64,000 nt of DNA, from contig WRAC01000001.1 of NCBI GenBank assembly GCA_009780415.1, positions 62,001-126,000 on the forward strand, written 5' to 3'. Made by a program: the position numbers and the translations under genes. The notes under the pieces were generated by a model, which saw only the letters and a program-made list of their open reading frames with translations, was not told the DNA's origin and ran no database searches. Numbering within the stretch: the stretch's first letter is position 1; every line of letters starts with the position of its first letter. This stretch comes from Defluviitaleaceae bacterium (GTDB taxonomy: Bacteria > Bacillota > Clostridia > Lachnospirales > WRAX01). This document shows, piece after piece, positions 7,819 to 16,244 of the stretch.

Positions 7819-8712
7819 TTAACTATGGAAATAGCGCAAAAAAAACCAGGGGCTTTCAAAATCCGCCCTGTAGATGCGGGCTTCCGAGCTTATGCCTTCG
7901 CCAAGGTAAGCGTTTCCCTCAATATCTATCAATAACATCCCGGCCAGCCCCGAAATAACGGCATAACGCCCGATATGGCGGTCATAAGCCATATTTTCGA
8001 TATCCCGCGCTATACGTTCAAGGGTTCGCGATACAAATTCATCTTCCGCGCTCATTTGGGAGAAAATCTCCATGAATTCCGTTCCGATGGCTTCACGCAG
8101 GATTTCCAGTGCCAGAAAACATTTTATCCTCAAGGATTCTATATCGGCTTCCCATTCCCCGGTAAAATCATCCACCCATATGACGGGATTACGTGCCATA
8201 TCCGTATCGTACCCGGCCGCGGATCCGAAAACCTCCGCCAGCCCGCGGACAGGCACATACCAACGTCCGTTTATTTTTTCAGGCGCCGCAAGCAAATCAG
8301 CTTCCTCAAATACTCCGCCTCTGTTCACAGACGCTACCGCTGACCCGTCAGGTATAAAAACCGTGATATTATTGCCTGTCAAAGCAATCCCTCCGCAGGC
8401 GCTTTCCGCATCGGCAACGCCAAAAACCGGCCCGGCGGCGCAGAGAGGCATTAAAGCGCGCCCATCGCGAATTTCGGGTATAAACAGCATAAATTCGCCG
8501 TTTGCCATAAATAACGCCTGGCCCTCCATTGCCTCAACCGTCCCCAAAGGGAACGAGTAGGCGTTAACGGCCGGTTCCCAATCCCAACCATAAACGCCGC
8601 TTTCATCAATAAACCCTATCTGTTTCATATCGTACACCGGGCCGCCGTAAACCGTAACGGGGATTAATAAAATGAACACGGTCACTAAAAATGATTTTAA
8701 GAATTTCATCAT
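7819..8712 (-). CDS. Secreted protein with stalk/copper-amine-oxidase-N-like domain
   Basis: 297 aa. Sec signal peptide of ~24 residues (MMKFLKSFLVTVF...VYGG). The middle contains INGRWYVPVRGLAEVFG and a GYDTD turn, close to the 'W/VPVR.lae.lG' core of the copper amine oxidase N-terminal (stalk) domain common in secreted Firmicutes proteins. It probably acts at the cell surface as a wall- or ligand-binding module. It sits between TA units 2 and 3, and its upstream region is the remnant of unit 3, whose antisense promoter points into it, so that promoter may drive the gene. Confidence 0.6.
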   Translation of the reverse strand: MMKFLKSFLVTVFILLIPVTVYGGPVYDMKQIGFIDESGVYGWDWEPAVNAYSFPLGTVEAMEGQALFMANGEFMLFIPEIRDGRALMPLCAAGPVFGVADAESACGGIALTGNNITVFIPDGSAVASVNRGGVFEEADLLAAPEKINGRWYVPVRGLAEVFGSAAGYDTDMARNPVIWVDDFTGEWEADIESLRIKCFLALEILREAIGTEFMEIFSQMSAEDEFVSRTLERIARDIENMAYDRHIGRYAVISGLAGMLLIDIEGNAYLGEGISSEARIYRADFESPWFFLRYFHS

Positions 8713-8748
8713 TTTACACTTCCTATTTTATCCTTATAATAATAAAAT

Positions 8749-8769
8749 ATGTTTTCCAAAAGAAAATAA
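8749..8769 (+). pseudogene. Remnant of Hol-Tox toxin (unit 3)
   Basis: Only the last six codons and stop (MFSKRK) remain, followed by the conserved hairpin. Confidence 0.65.
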
Positions 8770-8854
8770 CCGCCTCTATTCTTTAGCCAGATAATAGGCG
8801 GTTATTTTCTACCAAATTAATTCAGGCTAACCGCTTACCGGCAGCGCCTTTTAT
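8760..8854 (-). ncRNA. Antisense antitoxin RNA, unit 3 (orphan)
   Basis: - strand promoter TTGACA (8884-8889), 17 bases, TATAAT (8861-8866). Ends at a 14-bp hairpin (8762-8809), the longest in the array. If read through, it continues into the secreted-protein gene at 8712. Confidence 0.75.
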
Positions 8855-8918
8855 GTTCTAATTATACTCAGCGAAAACGCTGCTGTCAAGATATTTCCGT
8901 ACCGGCCCCGCAAAATGA

Positions 8919-8947
8919 TTGACAATAAATCGCTCCTGTATTACAAT
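8919..8947 (+). promoter_or_regulatory. Toxin promoter, unit 4
   Basis: TTGACA (8919-8924), 17 bases, TACAAT (8942-8947), followed by the same GGGAC-TT-GTCCC leader as unit 2. Confidence 0.85.
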
Positions 8948-9042
8948 ACACGTGGGACTTGTCCCATAGGCGTTGCCAAAAGCATACTTTATGTATGCGA
9001 CAGCGGTAGGCGGTTAGCCGCTCCCTGAAGGGGGGTGAGGCT

Positions 9043-9150
9043 ATGTCTGCATATGATACAATAATCATTATATTTGTGGCTATGACATTCGTCGTAGTTC
9101 TAATTAAACTAATGATTTACATAGCAGATAAATTTTCCAAAAGAAAATAA
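9043..9150 (+). CDS. Putative holin-like toxin (Hol-Tox), unit 4
   Basis: 35 aa, identical in sequence to the unit 2 peptide (MSAYDTIIII...KFSKRK). The leader carries the anti-ribosome-site stem CTCCCTGAAG/GGGGGTGAG. It is the last complete unit before the prophage lysis genes. Confidence 0.8.
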   Translation: MSAYDTIIIIFVAMTFVVVLIKLMIYIADKFSKRK

Positions 9151-9224
9151 CCGCCAATCCTTTGCCTGATAGCGGTTATTTTCTTCCAATATCAGGCTAA
9201 CCGCTTACCGGCAGCGCCTTTTAT
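9141..9224 (-). ncRNA. Antisense antitoxin RNA, unit 4
   Basis: - strand promoter TTGACA (9254-9259), 17 bases, TATAAT (9231-9236). The RNA starts near 9224 and ends at the GAAAATAACCGC hairpin (9143-9183). Its 5' part repeats blocks of the toxin leader (GGCG-TGCC, GCGGTTAGCC), because the flanks of the toxin ORF are inverted copies of each other. Confidence 0.8.
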
Positions 9225-9288
9225 GTTCTAATTATACTCAGCAAAAACGCTGCTGTCAAGATATTTCCGTACCGGCCCCGTAAAGTGA

Positions 9289-9317
9289 TTGACAATAAAT
9301 CGTTCCTGTACTACAAT
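9289..9317 (+). promoter_or_regulatory. Toxin promoter, unit 5 (toxin deleted)
   Basis: TTGACA (9289-9294), 17 bases, TACAAT (9312-9317) intact. The leader is cut at AGCATACTTT, joined directly to the last third of the toxin. Confidence 0.8.
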
Positions 9318-9360
9318 ACACGCGGGATTTGTCCCATAGGCGTTGCTAAAAGCATACTTT

Positions 9361-9420
9361 ATCGTAGTTCTAATTAAACTAATAATTTACATAGCAGATA
9401 TGTTTTCCAAAAGAAAATAA
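9361..9420 (+). pseudogene. Hol-Tox toxin with deleted start (unit 5)
   Basis: The last 19 codons are present but the ribosome site and first 16 codons are gone. One Met codon has become Ile and a Lys has become Met relative to the intact copies. Confidence 0.8.
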
Positions 9421-9499
9421 CCGCCCATCTCTAGCCAGATAACGGTTATTTTCTACCAATTAATATCAGGCTAACCGCTTACCGGCAGCGCCTTTTTCT
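9411..9499 (-). ncRNA. Antisense antitoxin RNA, unit 5 (orphan)
   Basis: - strand promoter TTGACA (9529-9534), 17 bases, TATAAT (9506-9511), ending at the conserved hairpin. Promoter retained although the toxin is dead. It lies only ~25 bases from the amidase stop codon. Confidence 0.75.
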
Positions 9500-9557
9500 A
9501 TTCCTATTATACCTGAGGAAAAACATCCTGTCAAGGTATTTAAGCGGATTGCTCCGC

Positions 9558-10202
9558 CTACGCGAGCCTCTCCTCCAGAATCCTCAGATAATCATACTCC
9601 GCAAGGATCTCGCCGCTCATTACGCGCTCCCAGTACGCCGGGTCGTATTGGAAGCCCAGACGGTGGCACTTTGTGACCAGCACGCCCGCGAAAATGGCGT
9701 TGCGCATGCGGTTCCACTCGGCCTCGTTGTTGACGTAGAACAAAGGGCAGCTCTTGCCCGTTACGCAGTAATGGCGGAATACCTGCGAAAACGGGTCTAA
9801 ATTATGGCGGATGCAGATGTCCGCCGTTAAACCGATCAGAGCGCGGTATGTAACGGACGAAAACCGGCCGTCCGGCTTGGGATGGCATGTTTCGATGCCC
9901 AAAAGCCGGGAATTGTTCGTCCTCGCCATCTCGTTCCAGCTCGCGCCGAAGCTGCGCCCGGCATGAGCGGCGCGCTCGTTTTCCGGCACACAGCGCAGTA
10001 TCTCGCCCTGCAAGCCCACGATGTAATGCGCGCTTACCCTGTTGCCCGCGCTTCCATTCTCAAAGTAGTTACGGTTTGCCATTGCGCTGGAACCGGCGTT
10101 GCCCACGAAATGGATCACAACGCCCTGCGGGTCAAGCCTGGCGCCGCCTCTGCCCCTCTCGGCTCCCGGCGTCAATAACGCGTCCTTAATATTAATCTCC
10201 AT
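9558..10202 (-). CDS. N-acetylmuramoyl-L-alanine amidase (endolysin)
   Basis: 214 aa. Amidase_2-type fold: GVVIHFVGN holds the first zinc His, SAHYIV the next region, RAAHAGRS and the C-terminal HYCVTGKSCP supply the further His and Lys/Cys of the active site. It cuts the bond between muramic acid and L-Ala in peptidoglycan at lysis. GGGAGATAAAA selects the ATG at 10202, eleven bases inside the holin gene, so the two are translationally coupled. A short C-terminal tail (~50 aa) may bind the wall. Confidence 0.85.
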   Translation of the reverse strand: MEINIKDALLTPGAERGRGGARLDPQGVVIHFVGNAGSSAMANRNYFENGSAGNRVSAHYIVGLQGEILRCVPENERAAHAGRSFGASWNEMARTNNSRLLGIETCHPKPDGRFSSVTYRALIGLTADICIRHNLDPFSQVFRHYCVTGKSCPLFYVNNEAEWNRMRNAIFAGVLVTKCHRLGFQYDPAYWERVMSGEILAEYDYLRILEERLA

Positions 10203-10647
10203 TTTTATCTCCCTTTTCCTCAATTTTATTCCTTACCAGATGTATGAATTTACTCAGGAACGGTACCTCTATGCCCAGCTCGCCAAGGTTTTCCAGTATC
10301 GAGATCCCCTCGGTGGACAGCAGGTAACACACCGACAGCATACCGAAGAATGCCGGTAATTCAACACCAAGCCCGATATGAACCGCAACTTCGGCCACCA
10401 GGTAATCAATGCCGAAGGCGACGCCTATCAAAACAAAGTAGCACAGCTTTTTAATGAACCCCCAGAAAGCGTCGCGGCTGTTGAGGCTGCGCTGTTTGCA
10501 CGCGGCTATTATACCCGTTATATAATCGCCCGCCTCGAATGCTATGAGTAATAGAACAAGTGCTTGCCCAAGCCCTTCCGCGTAGTGCGCGGTCAACGCG
10601 CCAAGCGCCGAAGCCCCCGCCTTTATGCCGTTTTCGTAGTATTTCAT
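10192..10647 (-). CDS. Phage holin (phage_holin_4 / TcdE-type)
   Basis: 151 aa with three to four hydrophobic segments. GDYITGIIAACKQRSLNSRDAFWGFIKKL is characteristic of the holin_4_1 (Hol44/TcdE/UtxA-like) family. It makes the membrane lesion that releases the amidase. It overlaps the fibre gene upstream by four bases and the amidase downstream, giving a lysis cassette at the 3' end of the late operon. Confidence 0.88.
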   Translation of the reverse strand: MKYYENGIKAGASALGALTAHYAEGLGQALVLLLIAFEAGDYITGIIAACKQRSLNSRDAFWGFIKKLCYFVLIGVAFGIDYLVAEVAVHIGLGVELPAFFGMLSVCYLLSTEGISILENLGELGIEVPFLSKFIHLVRNKIEEKGDKNGD

Positions 10648-12599
10648 AGCTCAATCCATCCCGAAACGGTTTCGGCGTACATGCTTGTATTATACTCAAT
10701 GTATCCGTCCTGTTCAATAATGTTTTCCGTAAAAGCGGACAGCTTCTGCCCGTAATCGGTTATAAGCGGGTGATCCGCGTAAAAACGCGCCCCGGCCTTG
10801 CATCGCATCATCCTGAAACGCGGCGGCGGCGGGGTAAAACACGTAATCGAACCGGTGCTTCCATGTACCGTCCCGAAATAGAAAATTCGGTTGTTATATA
10901 ACACGCCGCGCGTTGTGGCCACCGCACCCGGCGCGGGCATTATCCGCCCGAATTCCCATTTATCCGTATCCGCGCGGTAAATCATGCTCGTTCTGCTGGG
11001 CGCGGTGCCTGCCCCGTTAATAAAATATTTTCCGGGGGCTATGTTGAACGCCGCCCTTGCCGAGACCGTCATCAGCGCCCTACCCAGCCTGTTCCACGTA
11101 TTTTCCGCCGGAGCGTACGTCAAAACCGTGTCTGCGGCCGTATCCGCGCCAATAAAGTAAATCAGCCCGTTATAGACAAAAGCCGTTTGCGACGCCCGCC
11201 CCATTATCACAGGCGACTCTGACGACATACTCCAGGAATCATTTTCAATGTCGTAAATACGTATATTCCGCTGCATAACCAAGCCGCCCATCACGTAAAT
11301 ACGCCCGTTTAAAAGGACACTTACGGTGTTGGACATATCCCAGCCGGACGGGGCATCGGCACCCGCGCTGTAGGTACCGCTTACCGTATCAAAAATTCTG
11401 ATTGTACGCTGAGCGGCACTTTCGCCTCCGCCGAATATGTAGAATTTATCTTCGTCGCAAATTACGCTGCAATTTCCGCAATTCGTCGGCGTTGGCGGCC
11501 CGACGCTTAGTTCATGCGTTTCAAGGTCAAATATCAGTAAAATGTTTTGCGCGTTTAAAGTTCCGCAGCCGAAAATGTAAGCCTTTCCGTCATGCAGCCC
11601 CACTGCCGCCCCGTTCATCGGTATCGGCGCGTCCGGAAATATCCGCCAGCCGTGGTAAATTGAGGCCATGTTTGTTTGAAAGCTCTGAAACCCTGATTTT
11701 TCGGGCTCTGTGCCCTCCAAGGCCTCAGCCACGAATTGGCGCATAACGGTTTGCGTCACAAACTGCTCCGTGTCCAGAGATTTTTGCAAGGCCTCAAAGT
11801 TCTCCTTTATTTCCAAGCCTTCCAAATAAATCGTATTTATTTGCGCGACATGCTCATTTCCTTCAAGCACCTTGCCCTCAAGCAAATCAAGCTTTTCCTG
11901 AGCTTCGGATATCGCGCTTTCCACGGCTGCGTCAAGCCGCTTCAAGCCGTTTTCCGCCGCTTCAAGCATCACTTTCAGCTTTCCGCCGTCCGATTCGGTT
12001 GTCTCCAGAATTTCCTTCGCGTTTTGTATAACCGAATTTAATTCGGTGGTTATTTTTTCCATTTCCTCGGTTTCCAGCCCGAATGCCTCAAATACCTCCT
12101 CCAGCTCCGCAATACGCGCGTCAACTCCTTCAACCGCCGCGTCTACAGCCTTTGTGCCGTTTGCCGCCGCGGCAACCCTGTCGGCCAGCAATTTGCGCAA
12201 TCCCTCGATTTCGTCGTAGTAAAAGCGCCTGCTGTCCGATGAAAACCGTGCCAGCGTCGGCGTTACGGCAAAGTTAAAGTAATTCGTCGCCAAATTTCCG
12301 TCCGGCTCGAACGCCATGTCCAGCTGGCCCGTCACTGTTCCGTACCGGGCAAATGCCTCCGGCGGCGGGACGCATACGATTCCATCATCCTTTATCTGGC
12401 AATCGCAAGCCGCTACGGCATTGTTTTTATAGCTGAACGCGGCCCTGACGGCGGAAAACCGCCCATAATCCAGTTCCCTGGAGCCGTCAAAAACCCTAAA
12501 CCGAAAAACAACCGAATCCACATTTCCCTGATTAACCGAAATATTCGGTAACCGAATTTCTGAATCCCGCAGGTCCAATTCATATGTTCTTTCTATCAA
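10644..12599 (-). CDS. BppU-type baseplate protein fused to kelch receptor-binding propeller
   Basis: 651 aa. Residues 1-125 are a BppU-like (DUF2479) N-terminal domain that attaches to the baseplate. About 135-290 form a coiled coil, rich in Glu/Ala heptads. From ~320 to 590 there are about six kelch repeats (KFYIFGGGE, GRIYVMGGL, GLIYFIGAD), a beta-propeller likely to bind a host glycan or protein. The start is a TTG preceded by AGGAGGGG. The word AACCGAAT is frequent in the first ~600 bases and nearly absent in the kelch part, which hints at a mosaic origin. Confidence 0.8.
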   Translation of the reverse strand: MIERTYELDLRDSEIRLPNISVNQGNVDSVVFRFRVFDGSRELDYGRFSAVRAAFSYKNNAVAACDCQIKDDGIVCVPPPEAFARYGTVTGQLDMAFEPDGNLATNYFNFAVTPTLARFSSDSRRFYYDEIEGLRKLLADRVAAAANGTKAVDAAVEGVDARIAELEEVFEAFGLETEEMEKITTELNSVIQNAKEILETTESDGGKLKVMLEAAENGLKRLDAAVESAISEAQEKLDLLEGKVLEGNEHVAQINTIYLEGLEIKENFEALQKSLDTEQFVTQTVMRQFVAEALEGTEPEKSGFQSFQTNMASIYHGWRIFPDAPIPMNGAAVGLHDGKAYIFGCGTLNAQNILLIFDLETHELSVGPPTPTNCGNCSVICDEDKFYIFGGGESAAQRTIRIFDTVSGTYSAGADAPSGWDMSNTVSVLLNGRIYVMGGLVMQRNIRIYDIENDSWSMSSESPVIMGRASQTAFVYNGLIYFIGADTAADTVLTYAPAENTWNRLGRALMTVSARAAFNIAPGKYFINGAGTAPSRTSMIYRADTDKWEFGRIMPAPGAVATTRGVLYNNRIFYFGTVHGSTGSITCFTPPPPRFRMMRCKAGARFYADHPLITDYGQKLSAFTENIIEQDGYIEYNTSMYAETVSGWIEL

Positions 12600-12632
12600 A
12601 TGTACCCCTCCTGTTTTAATATATTTCTCAAT

Positions 12633-12863
12633 TTACCTCCACCCGCCCATTATCACGCCGTTTACGATAATAACCCTGTCACCGGCGGCGGGAACATAGG
12701 ACTTTAGGAATTTGTAAGCTTTCTGTGAATTACCCGTCTCCCCGGCAAAGCGCAGAAACGGCTGTCCGGAAACGACGGAGGCCACAGTGGCATATTGCAC
12801 ATCGATCCCCGTATTCCTTTGTCCATTATTGAGCATTTTGCCATATTGCATATCCGATGTCAC
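12633..12863 (-). CDS. Small phage structural protein
   Basis: 76 aa, GTG start overlapping the end of the upstream gene. Sequence contains VQYATVASVVSGQPFLRF and GDRVIIVNGVIMGGW, a beta-rich pattern like OB-fold/tail-spike-tip accessory proteins (DUF2577-like position), but I cannot assign a family. Its place between the hub candidate and the fibre suggests a baseplate part. Confidence 0.5.
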   Translation of the reverse strand: MTSDMQYGKMLNNGQRNTGIDVQYATVASVVSGQPFLRFAGETGNSQKAYKFLKSYVPAAGDRVIIVNGVIMGGWR

Positions 12864-13981
12864 AGCCGGATCACTCTCCTCGCCTCATGCGTCATCATTC
12901 CGCCGTTCCGTAAATCCATTTCCCACGCTGTTTCCACAAATTTTGCCGGCGTATCAAGCACTTCAGGTATATTGAGGAACAACGTTCCGAAGCAGCCATG
13001 CCCGGGCATCACAGGCGTTTTAAAATGCAGCCTTGACCCTGCGATGCTTTTTTCAATGGCTGACCTCTTGGTGAATATGTCCAATGTTTCCTGGTCATTA
13101 ATATTGTTCAATTGTTCATAATCTACAATATTTCGCCCCCTGCGTACAGTAGACAATGGGTTCTGCGGATTGCTGTTAATATAAGTGGATGATATCTCTT
13201 CCCTGTTAACATTCAGCGCCACACGCGTGAATATGTTAGCGCGTCCCGTAAATTCAGCGTTTTCTGTGAAGCTTGGGTACAGAACGCTGCCCGTCAAGCT
13301 CGAATAACTCAAATCCACCTTTCTCTCCGCCGGGTCAATATACGAAAAACTGCACAAAACCCCCGTTTCGTCGGCAAAAATAGGCGTATAGTTCATCTGC
13401 CTCAGGATTTCGTTTACGACATCACGTTTTTTCATACCCGTAGGATACTCCGCATCATCGGCAAATACTTTATTAGACGCAGCAATTTTACTAAATAATA
13501 TGCCTGATGATGCCAATATCCGTTCAACAGTACCAATATAAGGGCTTCCGCGGGATATGTAAAATCTATTCGTGAACCTGTCCTCCTCAAGGATAACTGT
13601 TTTGTCATAAGCCCCTATTATCAAGCTTTTCGACGCTCCAACAATCCTGTATCTGGGGCTTGACAGCAAAAACACGCCCAGCGGCCACTCAACCGTCCCT
13701 CCCTTTGGCATATGAAGCACAAACCAGGGCCTCAGCTTGTCCGACAAAAAGTCGATCTTCTGGCGCCATTCCGCTGACAGTTCGAAAACAGCGGAGCGCA
13801 TAACGGCGCGGTTTTCCCCATAACTCACGCGTCCTGATTTGCATTCAACCTCTCCGATCTTCATCTCATTTCTGTTCAACAACTCAAAACGGAACGAAAC
13901 TTTTCGGGTGCCGCGTTTCATATGCAATTCGTTCATTATTTCATGTTTTGAGTATCCTTTTTTGTTAATTATGCTATTCAC
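12860..13981 (-). CDS. Phage baseplate hub / tail protein candidate
   Basis: 373 aa. The internal part GVFLLSSPRYRI and YDKTVILEEDRF...YISRGSPYIGTVERILASSG resembles the Siphovirus ReqiPepy6 Gp37-like / gp27-like hub proteins that sit at the tail tip. Its position upstream of the fibre fits. Start uncertain (GTG at 13981; no ideal ribosome site). Unlike its neighbours it contains essentially none of the AACCGAA words common elsewhere in the prophage, pointing to separate acquisition. Confidence 0.5.
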   Translation of the reverse strand: MNSIINKKGYSKHEIMNELHMKRGTRKVSFRFELLNRNEMKIGEVECKSGRVSYGENRAVMRSAVFELSAEWRQKIDFLSDKLRPWFVLHMPKGGTVEWPLGVFLLSSPRYRIVGASKSLIIGAYDKTVILEEDRFTNRFYISRGSPYIGTVERILASSGILFSKIAASNKVFADDAEYPTGMKKRDVVNEILRQMNYTPIFADETGVLCSFSYIDPAERKVDLSYSSLTGSVLYPSFTENAEFTGRANIFTRVALNVNREEISSTYINSNPQNPLSTVRRGRNIVDYEQLNNINDQETLDIFTKRSAIEKSIAGSRLHFKTPVMPGHGCFGTLFLNIPEVLDTPAKFVETAWEMDLRNGGMMTHEARRVIRL

Positions 13982-13990
13982 CGCCCTCTA

Positions 13991-16015
13991 TCAATTTGTT
14001 TCAGTCTCAACAAACACGAAGTTAACGATAACATATCCGGGTTCAGCCGCAACCGACCGAACTTTACCCGAAATAATACCGAACGCCGAACCGAATCTCC
14101 TGTCGCATAAACATAAAATTCCGTCGCTTAACGCGAATTCGGTTAACATTTCATAATCCAGCATATTGCACAAATATGACAGAAATAATACCCTGGATTC
14201 ACAGCTTCCAATTTCTGTAACCGGCCTTTTCCTGCCTATTAACTTAGTCAGCACCTTGTCCCTGGATACCTCAGCCGCTTTCGGTTCCTCACCCGGCGCA
14301 AGCATCGTCAGCGCAATTAATTTTTCCGGCCTATCCTTTATAAAAATGATTGTTTCATTGAAATCAACCAAAGCGTCAGCCTTATCCGATTCCGAATATC
14401 CATTCCCTTCATTTTCAATAAGCCGCGTAAAATACGTATATTTTATTCCGGGTGATGCCGTGAAATCCGTATAAACACATTCTATAAACCTGTCAAATTG
14501 TTTATAATGCTTGTCCAGCATTATTTGTTCAATTTGTATATATTCATCAGTACCTGCATTTGACCTGAATACTTCCAACTTATAGAATTCGGTTTTTAAA
14601 TCATACATAATTCGGTTAATCAGCTTAATACCGATTCGGTTGTTATCAACAATATTAAGCTTTATATCCGGCACAAATTTACCCGAGACCGAAAACGCCA
14701 GCGCAGCCCATCCGGAATATAATCCGTATTCATTTCTTATACGCATTTTAACCGAATAATTACCATCGGGAAACAGAATTTCGGTTTTATAGGTAAAGCT
14801 GCCGTCGAAAGCGACATCACCGGTTTCGCTCCAAACATCACCGTTTGCGTTATAAAACATCATTTCCCAGCTCATAGCATTTACAGCCGAAAACGTTACA
14901 ACCGGGCGGTTTATGCTGCTGACAGCAACGATTACGGGGGTTTGCGGCGTACCAATCACCCAAAAAGCCGCCACATCGCTCCAAGGCCCCAAATCGCCCA
15001 ACTGCCCCGTAGCGCGTACCTGCCATTCAACCGTACTCTGTCCGGTTATGGATTCGGTTAAAAGGCTTGTAACGCCGTTCGTAATTCGGTTAACCCAATT
15101 TCCGCCTGAAATCCTATATCTCACATCAAACCGCGAAGCGCGTAAATCGTACTGTGAGTTATACCTCCATTCAAGCAAAGCTCCCGAAGCGGCTTCCACA
15201 GCGACATTCACCGGATACACCAACAGCGGAGCAAGCGGCGGGGTCGATGCCAAAACGAAGCTTGCAATCTCCGAAAACTCCGACGTTCCAAGGTTACTAA
15301 CCGTTTGCACGCGCCAAGTAACCGAATTTCCGCTGGCAAAAGAACCGGGCGCAAACATATGGCTGTTATTAATATTCGGTAGGTTGAGCTGCTGCCAATT
15401 ACCCGAATTTACCCTATATTGCAATACACTTCGTTGTTGCTCGTCCCTCGGAGCGCTTGAATTTCGGTTAAATCGCCAACTCAACTGAATTTCCGAATTC
15501 GGGTGTCGGTTTACGCCTCCATTCGGTTGCAATGTATCCGGCGTTCTTGGCTCAAAAGTCTGATAACCAACCCGAAGCTCACAAAGCGAATAGTTGCAAT
15601 GCAAAAACCCATTACTGGTGTTACTTGGGTAAAAGCCTATACTATAAGCGATATTGCTTGGAAAATGCGTAAACAGCTCCGCTTCCCTTACTACATCAAT
15701 ATTAATGTATTGCGCGGAGCCCGTCATGCCCGTGCGCGTAAATTCGGTTGACACTCGGTAATCATTAACCGAATTAAACACAAACCCGCCGACTTCAAGA
15801 CGCCCTGTACCGTTCAGCAGCGTTTGCGTCTCGAAACGCAGGCGTAGCATCATACTTGTAATTCTCGCGCCGCTTAAATCCGGCTGCTGGAAAATCAATC
15901 CGCCCGTATTGAACACGCCGCCCGTATGACCAATCCGCGTGGATTGCCCGCTTACAATGGGTATTATATTATTACTGCTATTAACCAAAAGGCCGTTCAC
16001 CGGCTTCAAAACCAC
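13991..16015 (-). CDS. Phage tail/adhesion protein with fibronectin-III-like domains
   Basis: 674 aa. The N-terminal ~150 residues look like a beta-sandwich. Then come three FN3-like repeats with the typical W-x-V-x-A pattern (VTWRVQTVSNLGTSEFS, VEWQVRATGQLGDLGPWS, YSVKMRIRNEYGLYSGWA). The C-terminal ~200 residues resemble a tail-tip/Dit-type domain. It occupies the place where a tape-measure gene normally lies but has no coiled coil or tape repeats. Start uncertain: GTG at 16015 has no close ribosome site. An in-frame ATA 18 bases upstream is better spaced from GGGGAG. Confidence 0.6.
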   Translation of the reverse strand: MVLKPVNGLLVNSSNNIIPIVSGQSTRIGHTGGVFNTGGLIFQQPDLSGARITSMMLRLRFETQTLLNGTGRLEVGGFVFNSVNDYRVSTEFTRTGMTGSAQYINIDVVREAELFTHFPSNIAYSIGFYPSNTSNGFLHCNYSLCELRVGYQTFEPRTPDTLQPNGGVNRHPNSEIQLSWRFNRNSSAPRDEQQRSVLQYRVNSGNWQQLNLPNINNSHMFAPGSFASGNSVTWRVQTVSNLGTSEFSEIASFVLASTPPLAPLLVYPVNVAVEAASGALLEWRYNSQYDLRASRFDVRYRISGGNWVNRITNGVTSLLTESITGQSTVEWQVRATGQLGDLGPWSDVAAFWVIGTPQTPVIVAVSSINRPVVTFSAVNAMSWEMMFYNANGDVWSETGDVAFDGSFTYKTEILFPDGNYSVKMRIRNEYGLYSGWAALAFSVSGKFVPDIKLNIVDNNRIGIKLINRIMYDLKTEFYKLEVFRSNAGTDEYIQIEQIMLDKHYKQFDRFIECVYTDFTASPGIKYTYFTRLIENEGNGYSESDKADALVDFNETIIFIKDRPEKLIALTMLAPGEEPKAAEVSRDKVLTKLIGRKRPVTEIGSCESRVLFLSYLCNMLDYEMLTEFALSDGILCLCDRRFGSAFGIISGKVRSVAAEPGYVIVNFVFVETETN

Positions 16016-16030
16016 ATCATGCTGAGCTAT

Positions 16031-16231
16031 TTACTCCACTCCCCTTATCACAAGGCTTGTGTGCGCTGGATCCTCATTAGCACTTTCCATCAGCCATTCA
16101 CGCAACGTCAAAAGCTGGATTTCATCAAATTCTTTAAGTATTTTCAAAACCTCCGCGACCTCCTCCAGCTCATCTAAATAGTATTCTAATCTTGTACATA
16201 ACGCATATATTTCCTCGTTATTTTTGTACAC
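16031..16231 (-). CDS. Small acidic phage protein (tail chaperone position)
   Basis: About 66 aa from a GTG preceded by GGGAGG (the 94-aa ORF is over-extended into the upstream gene). Acidic, helical, Leu-rich (YYLDELEEVAEVLKILKEF). It sits directly after the tail-tube candidate, where tail-assembly chaperones usually lie, but nothing in the sequence proves this. Confidence 0.5.
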   Translation of the reverse strand: MYKNNEEIYALCTRLEYYLDELEEVAEVLKILKEFDEIQLLTLREWLMESANEDPAHTSLVIRGVE

Positions 16232-16244
16232 ATTTACCTCCCAT

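Larger units (their letters stand above)
7241..9540. repeat. Array of five related Hol-Tox toxin-antitoxin units
   Basis: Five copies of a ~340-bp unit: (1) 7266-7440, toxin truncated; (2) 7469-7813, complete; (3) 8749-8889, only six toxin codons left; (4) 8919-9259, complete; (5) 9289-9534, internal deletion of the ribosome site and first codons. Each ends with a GAAAATAACC..GGTTATTTTC hairpin, the GGCTAACCGCTTACCGGCA block and a perfect antisense promoter. A secreted-protein gene lies between units 2 and 3. Confidence 0.9.

Noticed and set aside
7241-9540. Repeated units resembling a CRISPR array
   Set aside because: Units are ~340 bp and contain promoters, ORFs and hairpins; there are no short repeats with unique spacers and no cas genes.
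10644-12599. Diversity-generating retroelement target in the kelch fibre gene
   Set aside because: No reverse transcriptase, template repeat or adenine-biased variable copy was seen nearby.
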